DNA of 34,755 bases from Candidatus Sulfopaludibacter sp. Lineage in GTDB: Bacteria > Acidobacteriota > Terriglobia > Bryobacterales > Bryobacteraceae. Positions 19,124 through 26,514 of this stretch are shown here, in pieces; position 1 is the stretch's first letter; each line of letters begins with the position of its first letter. The notes under the pieces are model-generated. The model saw only the letters and a program-made list of their open reading frames with translations, was not told where the DNA came from and did no database searches. A program made the position numbers and the translations under genes. The stretch covers positions 1 to 34,755 of the forward strand of contig JARLGM010000064.1 in NCBI GenBank assembly GCA_031292755.1. The letters are read 5' to 3'.

Positions 19124-20067
19124 TCGCTGTCTCGGGTCATCCTGGTTGCCGTTTCGAAGAGGTAGCGCGCATCAGCGCGCAGCGGCTCGGGTTCGAGCTT
19201 CTGACACAATCCCGCATACAGGTGCTGGCCGGCGAGGAGTTCGGTTCGGAAACCAAAATTCCCGACCGCGCCTATCCCAGCCTGGTGACCAGCATCCTGG
19301 CGCGTTTGGCCATCGAGCATCACATTGTTTACTGCGCGGTGGGCGGCGAACTACAGGCACGCCACTTCCCCGGCATGTTGCGCGTGCATGTGGTGGCGCC
19401 GGAGAACGTGCGCATCGGTAATCTGATGCTGGATCACCGCTTCGAACGCCCCGCTGCGCGCCAGCGCCTGCTGGAGTTGGAAGCGGCCGACCGCGCCGAC
19501 AGAAAAGCGAAATTCGGGAAGACCAGGGCCACCGCCGATCTGTTCGACCTGGTGTTCAACGCCGAAGGGCTGACCGGCGAGCAAATGGCGGAGTTGATTC
19601 AAACCGCCGTGGTTTCCACCGGGCTGACCGAACGCGGTTATCTCTCCGCGGCGGCCGAGCAGCAACTTCAGTTTCAGATGCGCCTCAGGCTGTCGCGATA
19701 CGGCATTGTGCCGCCCGGCAACGTGACGCTGCGCAAGAAGATTTTCGCCAACCAGAGCGAAGAGATGTTCGCCAATCTGCTGGATTTCTACCGCATCGCG
19801 TGGGAGTACGAACCCCGGAGTTTCCCCGTGCAGTACGATGCGAACGGCAACGCGGCGGAATCGTTCACTCCGGATTTTTACCTGCCGGAATTCGATCTCT
19901 ACCTGGAACTGACCACCATGAAGCAGTCGCTGGTCACCAGGAAGAATCGCAAGGTGCGCCTGCTGCGGGAACTGTATCCGCATCTCAACATCCAGGTGTT
20001 TTACCAGAAGGATTTTGAAAATCTGATCTTCAAGTACGGCCTGGCCGAGCGCCCGGTGCAGGCATGA
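19114..20067 (+). CDS. Cytidylate-kinase-like protein fused to a PD-(D/E)XK-like C-terminal domain
   Basis: The 317-residue protein has two parts. Residues 1-165 resemble the cytidylate-kinase-like family: VSGHPGCRFEEVARISAQRL in the P-loop region (without the GK[S/T] lysine), then ILARLAIEHHIVYCAVGGE, and DHRFERPAARQRLLELEAAD as the lid-like helix. Residues 190-310 look like a nuclease-fold domain: WEYEPRSFPV (E231/E233), TPDFYLPEFDLYLEL (D254, E265), then a helix and strand PHLNIQVFYQKDF. In PD-(D/E)XK nucleases E265 would be followed by x-K; here it is L-T. Activity of either part is therefore uncertain and the role unknown. The ATG overlaps the previous stop by 10 bases, and its own stop overlaps hpt by four, so it is coupled to both the B12 operon and purine salvage. 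Confidence 0.7.
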   Translation: MALIAVSGHPGCRFEEVARISAQRLGFELLTQSRIQVLAGEEFGSETKIPDRAYPSLVTSILARLAIEHHIVYCAVGGELQARHFPGMLRVHVVAPENVRIGNLMLDHRFERPAARQRLLELEAADRADRKAKFGKTRATADLFDLVFNAEGLTGEQMAELIQTAVVSTGLTERGYLSAAAEQQLQFQMRLRLSRYGIVPPGNVTLRKKIFANQSEEMFANLLDFYRIAWEYEPRSFPVQYDANGNAAESFTPDFYLPEFDLYLELTTMKQSLVTRKNRKVRLLRELYPHLNIQVFYQKDFENLIFKYGLAERPVQA

Positions 20068-20609
20068 GCGGCGTTTCCATTCCGGGGATTGAGCGCGTGC
20101 TCTTCACTGAGGAGCAGATCGATCGGCGCATTCGCGAACTCGCCGCCGAGATCTCGCGCAATTACCAGGGCAAGACCGTGAAGCTGGTAGGCGTGCTGAA
20201 GGGCTCCATCTATTTCCTGACGGCTTTGACCCGGCACATTGAAGTGCCCGTCAAGATTGATTTTCTGGGCATCTCCAGTTTCTCCAACAAGAGCGGCGCG
20301 CCGGGAGTGGTGCGCATCGCCAAAGATCTGGACGAGAGCATCGAAGGCGAGGACGTGCTGCTGGTGGAGGACATCGTCGACACCGGCTTCACCCTCCGCT
20401 ACCTGTTACAGACTCTGGCCGGCCGCGCTCCGAACTCGCTGGCCGTCTGCACTTTCCTGGACCGGAATTCCCGGCGCATCGTGCAGGTCCATGTGGATTA
20501 CCGCTGCTTTGAAATCCCCGACCGGTTCGTAGTAGGGTTCGGCCTGGATTACAACCAGCTCTATCGGAATCTGGGATATGTGGCGGTGATGAAGCCGGAC
20601 AGGACTTAA
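20064..20609 (+). CDS. hpt: Hypoxanthine phosphoribosyltransferase
   Basis: This purine-salvage enzyme joins hypoxanthine or guanine to PRPP to give IMP or GMP. The 181-residue length is normal. The PRPP-binding motif VEDIVDTGFTL starts at residue 101, with the acidic pair E102/D103. The flexible-loop region (FLGISSFSNKS) and the C-terminal base-binding segment (RFVVGFGLDYNQLYRNLGYV) are intact. The ATG overlaps the stop of the kinase-like fusion as ATGA. It is the last gene of the long operon that begins at the B12 riboswitch, unless internal promoters exist. A weak AT-containing hairpin (20637-20652) follows. Confidence 0.96.
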   Translation: MSGVSIPGIERVLFTEEQIDRRIRELAAEISRNYQGKTVKLVGVLKGSIYFLTALTRHIEVPVKIDFLGISSFSNKSGAPGVVRIAKDLDESIEGEDVLLVEDIVDTGFTLRYLLQTLAGRAPNSLAVCTFLDRNSRRIVQVHVDYRCFEIPDRFVVGFGLDYNQLYRNLGYVAVMKPDRT

Positions 20610-20710
20610 CATCACTCAAAAACGCCTCACGTAACCCAATCTTTCCCGATTGTCACCCTGCGTTGTTCCGGCGGGAGTAAAATAGGACCAAACAGGAAGG
20701 AAGCGTGCGT

Positions 20711-21097
20711 ATGAGGTTCCGGATTCTGTTCATTTCCGGGTGTCCCGACGATGCCCGGCGCCTCTCGCAACTGCTGCATTCTCTGCCGCTCGACCTGGAT
20801 TACGCGGCGAACCTGCAGCACGCCTGCAATCTTCTGGATTCCAATGCCTATCAGGTGATTCTCACCGAAGCTGAACTGTCCGACGGAACCTGGCTCGATG
20901 CGCTCGAAATCGCTGCCCGGTCCGCGGACCAAATGCCCGTGATCGTAACCGACCCGCAAGCCGACGCCCGTCTTTGGTCCGAAGTGCTCAACCGGGGCGG
21001 TTACGATTTACTCACCCAGCCCTTCTATGCGCCGGAGGTGCGGCGCATTCTCGGCAATGCCGTAAGCCGGGGTTTCTCTATGGCCGCCGCCGTATAA
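20711..21097 (+). CDS. Degenerate receiver-domain protein (pseudo-receiver)
   Basis: The 128-residue product matches a single response-regulator receiver domain. FRILFISGCPDDARRL has the first strand and acidic pair, VILTEAELSDG is the third strand, PVIVTDPQ carries the conserved Thr, and YDLLTQPFYAPEV is the fifth strand. The residue at the phosphoacceptor place is Glu (second residue of TEAEL) and the conserved Lys of the K-P-F motif is Gln. Normal phosphotransfer is therefore unlikely; Glu may mimic the phosphorylated state. There is no output domain or neighbouring kinase. I chose ATG 20711 over GTG 20705 because AAGGAA sits at the proper distance from the ATG only. Confidence 0.8.
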   Translation: MRFRILFISGCPDDARRLSQLLHSLPLDLDYAANLQHACNLLDSNAYQVILTEAELSDGTWLDALEIAARSADQMPVIVTDPQADARLWSEVLNRGGYDLLTQPFYAPEVRRILGNAVSRGFSMAAAV

Positions 21098-21098
21098 T
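21093..21098 (+). promoter_or_regulatory. Possible -10 element (TATAAT) before the M20 dipeptidase gene
   Basis: A perfect TATAAT overlaps the stop of the pseudo-receiver gene and would start a transcript with a leader of about 17 bases containing GAGGAAA. The -35 region is not convincing, so this rests on the hexamer and position. Confidence 0.35.
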
Positions 21099-21121
21099 GG
21101 TTTCTTCCGTTTGAGGAAACC

Positions 21122-22492
21122 ATGTCCGCTGCTACCGGCTCGTTTGTTCAGCAAAATCGCGAACGTCTCTTAGCCGAATTGAAGGAGTTCATCCGGATTC
21201 CGAGCATCAGCACGCTGCCGGAAAACAAGCCCGATATCGAACGGGCTGCCAACTTCGTGGCCGGGAGTCTGCGCACCGCCGGGATGGAGAATGTCGAGGT
21301 CATCCCCACCGCCGGCCATCCCCTGGTGTATGCCGATTGGACGCACGCTCCGGGCAAGCCCACGGTTTTGTGCTACGGCCATTACGATGTGCAGCCGGCC
21401 GATCCCCTGGATCTTTGGGTCACCCCGGCGTTCGAACCCGCCGAACGCGATGGCAATCTGTACGCCCGCGGCGCGGTGGATGATAAGGGCCAGATGTATA
21501 TGCACATCAAGGCCATCGAGGCGCTCCGTGCGGTACATGGAACGCTGCCGCTGAACGTCAAGTTCCTCATCGAAGGCGAAGAGGAAGTGGGCGGCGCCGC
21601 CATCGCCAAATACGTGGCCGAAAACGCGAAGAAACTGCGCGCCGATGTGGTGCTGGTCTCCGATACGGCGATGTACGCCGACGGTATGCCCACGCTCTGC
21701 ATCGGGCTGCGCGGGCTGATCTACATGGAGGTGGAAGCCAAAGGGCCGGCGCGCGATCTGCATTCCGGCCTGTACGGTGGCGCGGCGCCCAACGCGGTGT
21801 ACGGTCTGATCGAGCTGTTAGCGAAGGCCAAAGACGCCGAGGGAGCGCTGTGCATTCCAGGCATCTACGACAACGTGGACGAACCCGCGCCCGCCGAGCG
21901 CGATAGCTGGAGCCGGCTGCCGTTTCAGGAGAGTGAGTTTCTTTCGAAAGAGGTGGGCGCCACGAAGTTGACGGGCGAACCGGGGCGGACCGTGCTGGAG
22001 CGTGTCTGGTCCCGGCCCACGTTTGAAGTGCACGGGATTGCCGGAGGCTTCACCGGCGCCGGATCGAAAACGGTGATCCCCGCGGAGGCAACCGCCAAGG
22101 TGAGTATTCGCGTCGTGCCGCGGCAGGATCCCGATGCCGTGGTGGCGGCGTTTCGCACGTGGGTGCGGGAGAATACGCCCAAAGGCATTCGGACCGACGT
22201 GCGGGTGCTCAACGCCTCGCCCGGCCTGGTCGTCAACCCCGATCATCCCGCCATAAAGATAGCCGCGCAGGCGTTCGGCGACGTGTTCGGCGGGCAGACC
22301 GTCTTCACGCGGTCCGGCGGCTCCATCCCGATCGTGGGAGATTTCGCGGAACACCTGGGCATTCCCACCATTCTGATGGGATTCGGACTGCCGGATGACG
22401 GGCTGCACTCGCCCAATGAGAAATTCAAAATCGAGAACTACTACCTGGGCATTATGACGATTGCCCACTTCTTCGAACAATACGGACGATGA
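21122..22492 (+). CDS. M20-family metallodipeptidase
   Basis: This cytoplasmic di-zinc exopeptidase has 456 residues and no signal peptide. The metal-site motifs are present: GHYDVQ (H87, D89), AVDDKGQ (D120/D121) and EGEEEVGG (E151-E155 including the catalytic Glu). A dimerisation/lid domain lies in the middle (residues about 195-350), and the last metal His is near the end in DDGLHSPNEKF. This is the pattern of the dipeptidase/carnosinase-like branch, which hydrolyses short peptides; the exact substrate cannot be told. The ATG has GAGGAAA four bases upstream. Its 3' end overlaps a small minus-strand gene by 41 bases. Confidence 0.95.
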   Translation: MSAATGSFVQQNRERLLAELKEFIRIPSISTLPENKPDIERAANFVAGSLRTAGMENVEVIPTAGHPLVYADWTHAPGKPTVLCYGHYDVQPADPLDLWVTPAFEPAERDGNLYARGAVDDKGQMYMHIKAIEALRAVHGTLPLNVKFLIEGEEEVGGAAIAKYVAENAKKLRADVVLVSDTAMYADGMPTLCIGLRGLIYMEVEAKGPARDLHSGLYGGAAPNAVYGLIELLAKAKDAEGALCIPGIYDNVDEPAPAERDSWSRLPFQESEFLSKEVGATKLTGEPGRTVLERVWSRPTFEVHGIAGGFTGAGSKTVIPAEATAKVSIRVVPRQDPDAVVAAFRTWVRENTPKGIRTDVRVLNASPGLVVNPDHPAIKIAAQAFGDVFGGQTVFTRSGGSIPIVGDFAEHLGIPTILMGFGLPDDGLHSPNEKFKIENYYLGIMTIAHFFEQYGR

Positions 22493-22688
22493 GTTCCGGA
22501 TCGATTCGTCCGAAAGCGCATAATACGAACGCCGCCAGCAGCGAAAGGCCGGTGGCAAACGCGCCCGCCACCATGTAATGAATCGCCTCCCGCGGATGCG
22601 GCAGAGCCACCAGGAACACTCCGGCCATGGCGGCGTAGAACAGCACAAACAGTATGCACACGGCTGCGGACTTCCTGGTGGGAGTCAT
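22452..22688 (-). CDS. Small two-helix membrane protein, unknown
   Basis: The 78-residue product has two clear hydrophobic segments, AAVCILFVLFYAAMAGVFLV and YMVAGAFATGLSLLAAFVLC, joined by a short polar loop with a hairpin-like charge pattern. The coding end overlaps the dipeptidase gene tail-to-tail. I do not recognise a family. The amphipathic organisation and the sensible start near the intergenic space make it more than a shadow frame, but the ribosome binding site is weak. Confidence 0.6.
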   Translation of the reverse strand: MTPTRKSAAVCILFVLFYAAMAGVFLVALPHPREAIHYMVAGAFATGLSLLAAFVLCAFGRIDPELIVRIVRRSGQSS

Positions 22689-22745
22689 CTGCTTTCATCA
22701 TATCGGCCGTGGGTACTGGCACGGCTGGTAAAATGGTTAATAGTC

Positions 22746-24008
22746 TTGCGCTTTGGTTTCATATCAAAAGTTAGCTTTCCGGCGACGCTGATCCTGCTGT
22801 TGGCTGCATGCCAGACAGGCCCCCCGCGTGATCCGTCCATTGGCGAGGCCTATGTCGGCCCGGCTACGCTGAATCTGCGAAGCGACATTCCCATGGAGTC
22901 GAAGAAGGTCGCCACGGTCAGGCACGGAGACCGGCTGGAGATTCTGCAGCGGCGGCGCAAGTTCTTTCGGGTGCGCGCCCCCAGCGGAGCGGAGGGTTGG
23001 GCGAACGAAAACACGCTACTGGCGGCCGCGGATATGACGGCATTGAAGGATCTGGCGGCGCGTGCGGCGAAGATGCCGTCGCAAGGCGCCGCCACGGTGT
23101 ACGGCGACCTTCCTGTCCATACAACAACCTCAACCAGTGCGCCGAGTTTTCTGGTAATTAAGCCCAGCGAGAAGGTGGAGGTGCTTTCCCAACTGCGCGT
23201 GCCCAGGACGGATGTACGGCGGACCGCGTTGCTCCCGCCGGCGCCGAAGAAAGCCAAAGCCCTTCCCAAGAAGAAAGAGTCGAAGGGAAAGTACCCGCTG
23301 CCGCCCATGCCCAAGCCTCCTCCGCCTCCGCCGGACTGGTTGGAGCTTTCCAAGACCGACCTTTCGAAGGAGGTGCCGGAACCGGAACCGGAATCCGGGC
23401 CCAAGATTGTGCCATCGGATCTTTGGAGCCTGGTCCGCACGGCTTCGGGGCAGTCCGGCTGGGTGTTGACGCGGCGGCTTACGATGGCGATTCCCGACGA
23501 AGTGGCGCAGTATGCCGAAGGTCACCGGATCGTATCCTATTTCTCACTGGCCACCGTGCAGGTTGATGGTGAGACGAAGAGCACGTGGTTGTGGACTACG
23601 ATTGGAGGCGGCGGCCAACCGTACGATTTCGACAGCTTTCGCGTCTTCGTGTGGAGTCTGCGGCACCGGCGGTATGAAACGGCCTACGTCCAACACACCG
23701 TGGAGGGCTACCAGCCGGTGCTGGTGAAAGAAGTAGAGTACGGCGGCAAGGGAGTGGCGTCGGGGAAGTATCCCGGATTCTCGGTGTGTGTTGTGAACCG
23801 TGACGGAGCCAAGGTTCGCCAGGAGTTCGCACTGATCGGCAACATCGTAAGGTTTGCCGGCGAAACGCCCTGCGAGACCGCGGTTCCCTTGCGTTCACAG
23901 TCGGCATCGTCGCCGCTGCCCGGCGCGGCGCAACCGGCGGTTCCTCCGGAAAAGCCGAATTGGTGGCAGCGCCTGAAAGCGCGCGTGCGTGGTCTGACGA
24001 AGCACTGA
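22746..24008 (+). CDS. SH3-domain lipoprotein with proline/lysine-rich linker
   Basis: The 420-residue product starts at TTG 22746, which gives a lipoprotein signal (MRFGFISKVSFPATLILLL) with lipobox LLAAC; a longer upstream frame encodes no sensible signal. Residues 35-95 form a bacterial SH3-like domain (GPATLNLRSD, HGDRLEILQRRRKFFRVRAP, GWANENTLL). A linker rich in Pro and Lys follows (about 185-235, with PMPKPPPPPPDW). A second SH3-like piece contains LWSLVRTASGQSGWVLTRR. The C-terminal third has no motif I know. Such proteins are anchored in the envelope and often bind cell wall or partner proteins. TAAAAT (22729-22734) is a possible -10 element only 12 bases from the start. Confidence 0.75.
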   Translation: MRFGFISKVSFPATLILLLAACQTGPPRDPSIGEAYVGPATLNLRSDIPMESKKVATVRHGDRLEILQRRRKFFRVRAPSGAEGWANENTLLAAADMTALKDLAARAAKMPSQGAATVYGDLPVHTTTSTSAPSFLVIKPSEKVEVLSQLRVPRTDVRRTALLPPAPKKAKALPKKKESKGKYPLPPMPKPPPPPPDWLELSKTDLSKEVPEPEPESGPKIVPSDLWSLVRTASGQSGWVLTRRLTMAIPDEVAQYAEGHRIVSYFSLATVQVDGETKSTWLWTTIGGGGQPYDFDSFRVFVWSLRHRRYETAYVQHTVEGYQPVLVKEVEYGGKGVASGKYPGFSVCVVNRDGAKVRQEFALIGNIVRFAGETPCETAVPLRSQSASSPLPGAAQPAVPPEKPNWWQRLKARVRGLTKH

Positions 24009-24034
24009 GGGCCGGCTGGGCCGGCTGCAACCGC

Positions 24035-24064
24035 TTGACAGCGGGCGCGTTACATTTATATACT
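24035..24064 (+). promoter_or_regulatory. Sigma70-type promoter for the DUF1592 operon
   Basis: A perfect -35 TTGACA (24035-24040) is followed after 18 bases by TATACT (24059-24064); TATATA at 24057 with a 16-base spacer is the alternative. The predicted start leaves a leader of about 40 bases with GGAG before the ATG at 24112. It is the best promoter match in the window. Two tandem GGGCCGGCT units lie just upstream (24009-24026). Confidence 0.75.
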
Positions 24065-24111
24065 GCCAACCGGGTAGCATGCGCATTTTCCGGTGAGGGG
24101 CCGGAGCCTGG

Positions 24112-26514
24112 ATGCAAAAATTCCTTGTTGTATGCACCGCCCTGTCCGCGGCTGCAACGGCCTGGGGGCAGACTGCCGCTCCGGGGCTCGTTTCCGGGCG
24201 CGCCCTGGTGAAGCAATATTGCATCGGCTGCCATAACGAGTCGCTGAAGTCCGGCGGCATGTCCCTGACCGGGCTGAATCTGGCTCACCCCGATCAATCC
24301 GCGGAACTCGCCGAAAAAGTGATTCGCAAGCTGCGCACCGGCCTGATGCCGCCGCCCGGGTTGCCGCGGCCTGGCGCGCCGGCGGTGACCGCCTTCGTAG
24401 GCACGCTGGAGACGGGGATCGATCGCGCGGCGGCCATTCGTCCCAACCCCGGCCGCCCCGCGCTGCACCGCCTGAATCGCACCGAATACGCCAACTCCGT
24501 CCGCGACCTGCTGGATCTGACGGTGGACGTCGCGCCGCTCCTGCCTACCGACGACATGAGCCACGGGTTCGACAATATGGCCGATGCGCTCACCATTTCG
24601 CCGGCGCTGATGGAAGGCTACATCCGCGCCGCCGGCCGCATCAGCAGACAGGCGGTGGGGGATACCGGGGCACAGGCTCTCACGTCCACTTACAGCATTC
24701 CGCGCGTGGCGTCGCAGATGCGCCACGTGGAGGGCACGCCGTTCGGCACGCGCGGCGGCCTTGCGGTCACTCATAATTTTCCCGCGGATGGCGATTACAC
24801 CTTCCGCCTGGGTTTCTATTATGTGCCGGAAGGCCCGCTGTTCGGGCAGAACATGGGCAAGGGCCAGCAGATCGAAGTGGCTGTGAACGGCGCACGCGTG
24901 GCGCTGCTGGATATCAACCCCGCCATGACGCTGGCCAAAGACGGGATCAAGACCGGCCCCATTCACGTGAACGCCGGTCCGCAGAAAATCTCGGCTTCGT
25001 TCCTCTCGAAATTCGACGGGCCGCTGGAAGACGAGTTCCGGCCGGTGGAGCAGAGCCTGGTGGATGTCTCCACCGGCAACATTCCCGGCATGACTTCGCT
25101 GCCGCACCTGCACGAGTTCCAGGTCACCGGTCCGATCACGGTGGCGGGGCTTTCGGAGACGCCCAGCCGCCGTAAGATTTTCACCTGCCGTCCCACCGAT
25201 TCCGCCGGTGAAATTCCGTGCGCGAAGAAGATCCTTTCTCTCCTGGCGCGGCAGGCGTACCGGCGTCCGGTGACGGCCAACGATCTGGAAGATCTGCTGA
25301 GCTTCTATCAATCGGGCCGCAATGGAGCGGATTTCGAGACGGGCATTCGCACCGGGCTACAGGCCATACTCGCCAGTCCGGAATTCGTTTTCCGCTTCGA
25401 GCGCACACCGGCCGGCATCGCGCCTGGAACGAATTATCGCGTCACGGATCTGGAACTGGCGTCGCGGCTGTCCTACTTTCTGTGGAGCAGCGCGCCGGAT
25501 GAGCCGCTGCTCACCGTGGCCGCGCAGGGGCGGCTGCACGACCCGGCGGTGCTGGAAACGCAGGTCCGGCGCATGTTGGCCGACCGTCGCTCCGAGGCAC
25601 TGGCGGCCAGTTTCGCGGGTCAGTGGCTGCACCTGCAAAACCTCAAGGACGCGAATCCCGACCTGTATCTGTTTCCCAACTTCGACAGGACGCTGGCGGA
25701 ATCCATGCGGCGCGAGACCGAGTTGCTGTTCGACGATATCGTTCACAACGACCGCAATGTGCTGGACCTGCTCACCGCCAATTACACTTTCGTGGATGAG
25801 CGCCTGGCGAAGCATTATGGCATCCCGAACGTGCTGGGCAACCGTTTCCGCCGTGTCCCGCTGACCGACCCCGATCGCTTCGGCCTGTTGGGTGAGGCCG
25901 GCATCCTTACGTTGACTTCCACGGCGATTCGCACTTCGCCGGTGCAGCGCGGCAAATACGTGATGGAAGTGCTGCTGGGCACGCCTCCGCCTCCAGCGCC
26001 GCCCAACGTTCCGGCGCTGCCGGAGAATGCCGACGCCCGCACCGCGAATGTGACCAAACAGCAATCGGTGCGCGACCGTATGCAGGAGCACCGCTCCAAC
26101 CCGGCTTGCGCGTCGTGCCACAAGCTGATGGACCCGATCGGATTCGCGCTCGAGAATTTCGATGCGGTGGGAGTCTGGCGCACCGTCGATTCCGGCATGC
26201 CCATCGACACCACCGGCCAGATGTTCGATGGAGCCAAACTGGATGGCCCGGTGAGTGTGCGGCAAGCCATACTGAAGCACTCGGATTCGTTCATCGGAAA
26301 CTTCACCGGGAATCTGCTGGCCTATGGGATGGGCCGCGTCCTGGAGTATTCCGACATGCCGGGCGTGCGCGCCATCGATCGCGCCGCCGCGCTCCGGAGC
26401 AATCGTTTTTCCGCATTCGTCCTGGGTGTAGTGAAGAGCCGCCAGTTCCAGATGCGGCGTGCCGAAGAGCCGCAGCCAGCCATAAGCACGGCTGCCGCCG
26501 AGGGAGGACAATAA
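24112..26514 (+). CDS. Exported DUF1587/DUF1592/DUF1588/DUF1585 protein with two CxxCH motifs
   Basis: The 800-residue product has a signal peptide (FLVVCTALSAAATAWG) and a cytochrome-c-like N-terminus (CIGCH at 37-41, possible Met ligand in LMPPPG). It then has the multi-domain core common in Planctomycetes, Verrucomicrobia and Acidobacteria: DUF1587 (HRLNRTEYANSVRDLLDL), DUF1592 (RQAYRRPVTANDLEDLLSFY and ELASRLSYFLWSSAPDEPLL), DUF1588 (LTSTAIRTSPVQRGKYVMEV, then CASCH at 666-670 with KLMDPIGFALENFD) and DUF1585 at the end. Two covalent haems are expected, in the periplasm. The enzymatic role of the family is not established to my knowledge. The stop shares one A with the next ATG, and this pairing with a DUF1552 gene recurs in these phyla. 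Confidence 0.92.
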   Translation: MQKFLVVCTALSAAATAWGQTAAPGLVSGRALVKQYCIGCHNESLKSGGMSLTGLNLAHPDQSAELAEKVIRKLRTGLMPPPGLPRPGAPAVTAFVGTLETGIDRAAAIRPNPGRPALHRLNRTEYANSVRDLLDLTVDVAPLLPTDDMSHGFDNMADALTISPALMEGYIRAAGRISRQAVGDTGAQALTSTYSIPRVASQMRHVEGTPFGTRGGLAVTHNFPADGDYTFRLGFYYVPEGPLFGQNMGKGQQIEVAVNGARVALLDINPAMTLAKDGIKTGPIHVNAGPQKISASFLSKFDGPLEDEFRPVEQSLVDVSTGNIPGMTSLPHLHEFQVTGPITVAGLSETPSRRKIFTCRPTDSAGEIPCAKKILSLLARQAYRRPVTANDLEDLLSFYQSGRNGADFETGIRTGLQAILASPEFVFRFERTPAGIAPGTNYRVTDLELASRLSYFLWSSAPDEPLLTVAAQGRLHDPAVLETQVRRMLADRRSEALAASFAGQWLHLQNLKDANPDLYLFPNFDRTLAESMRRETELLFDDIVHNDRNVLDLLTANYTFVDERLAKHYGIPNVLGNRFRRVPLTDPDRFGLLGEAGILTLTSTAIRTSPVQRGKYVMEVLLGTPPPPAPPNVPALPENADARTANVTKQQSVRDRMQEHRSNPACASCHKLMDPIGFALENFDAVGVWRTVDSGMPIDTTGQMFDGAKLDGPVSVRQAILKHSDSFIGNFTGNLLAYGMGRVLEYSDMPGVRAIDRAAALRSNRFSAFVLGVVKSRQFQMRRAEEPQPAISTAAAEGGQ

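Noticed and set aside
20637..20652. Hairpin after hpt as a rho-independent terminator
   Set aside because: The stem is only five base pairs, AT-containing, and has no T-run.
22578..22745. Upstream extension of the SH3 lipoprotein frame
   Set aside because: It would bury the lipoprotein signal inside the protein and overlap the minus-strand small gene; TTG 22746 leaves a proper signal and lipobox.
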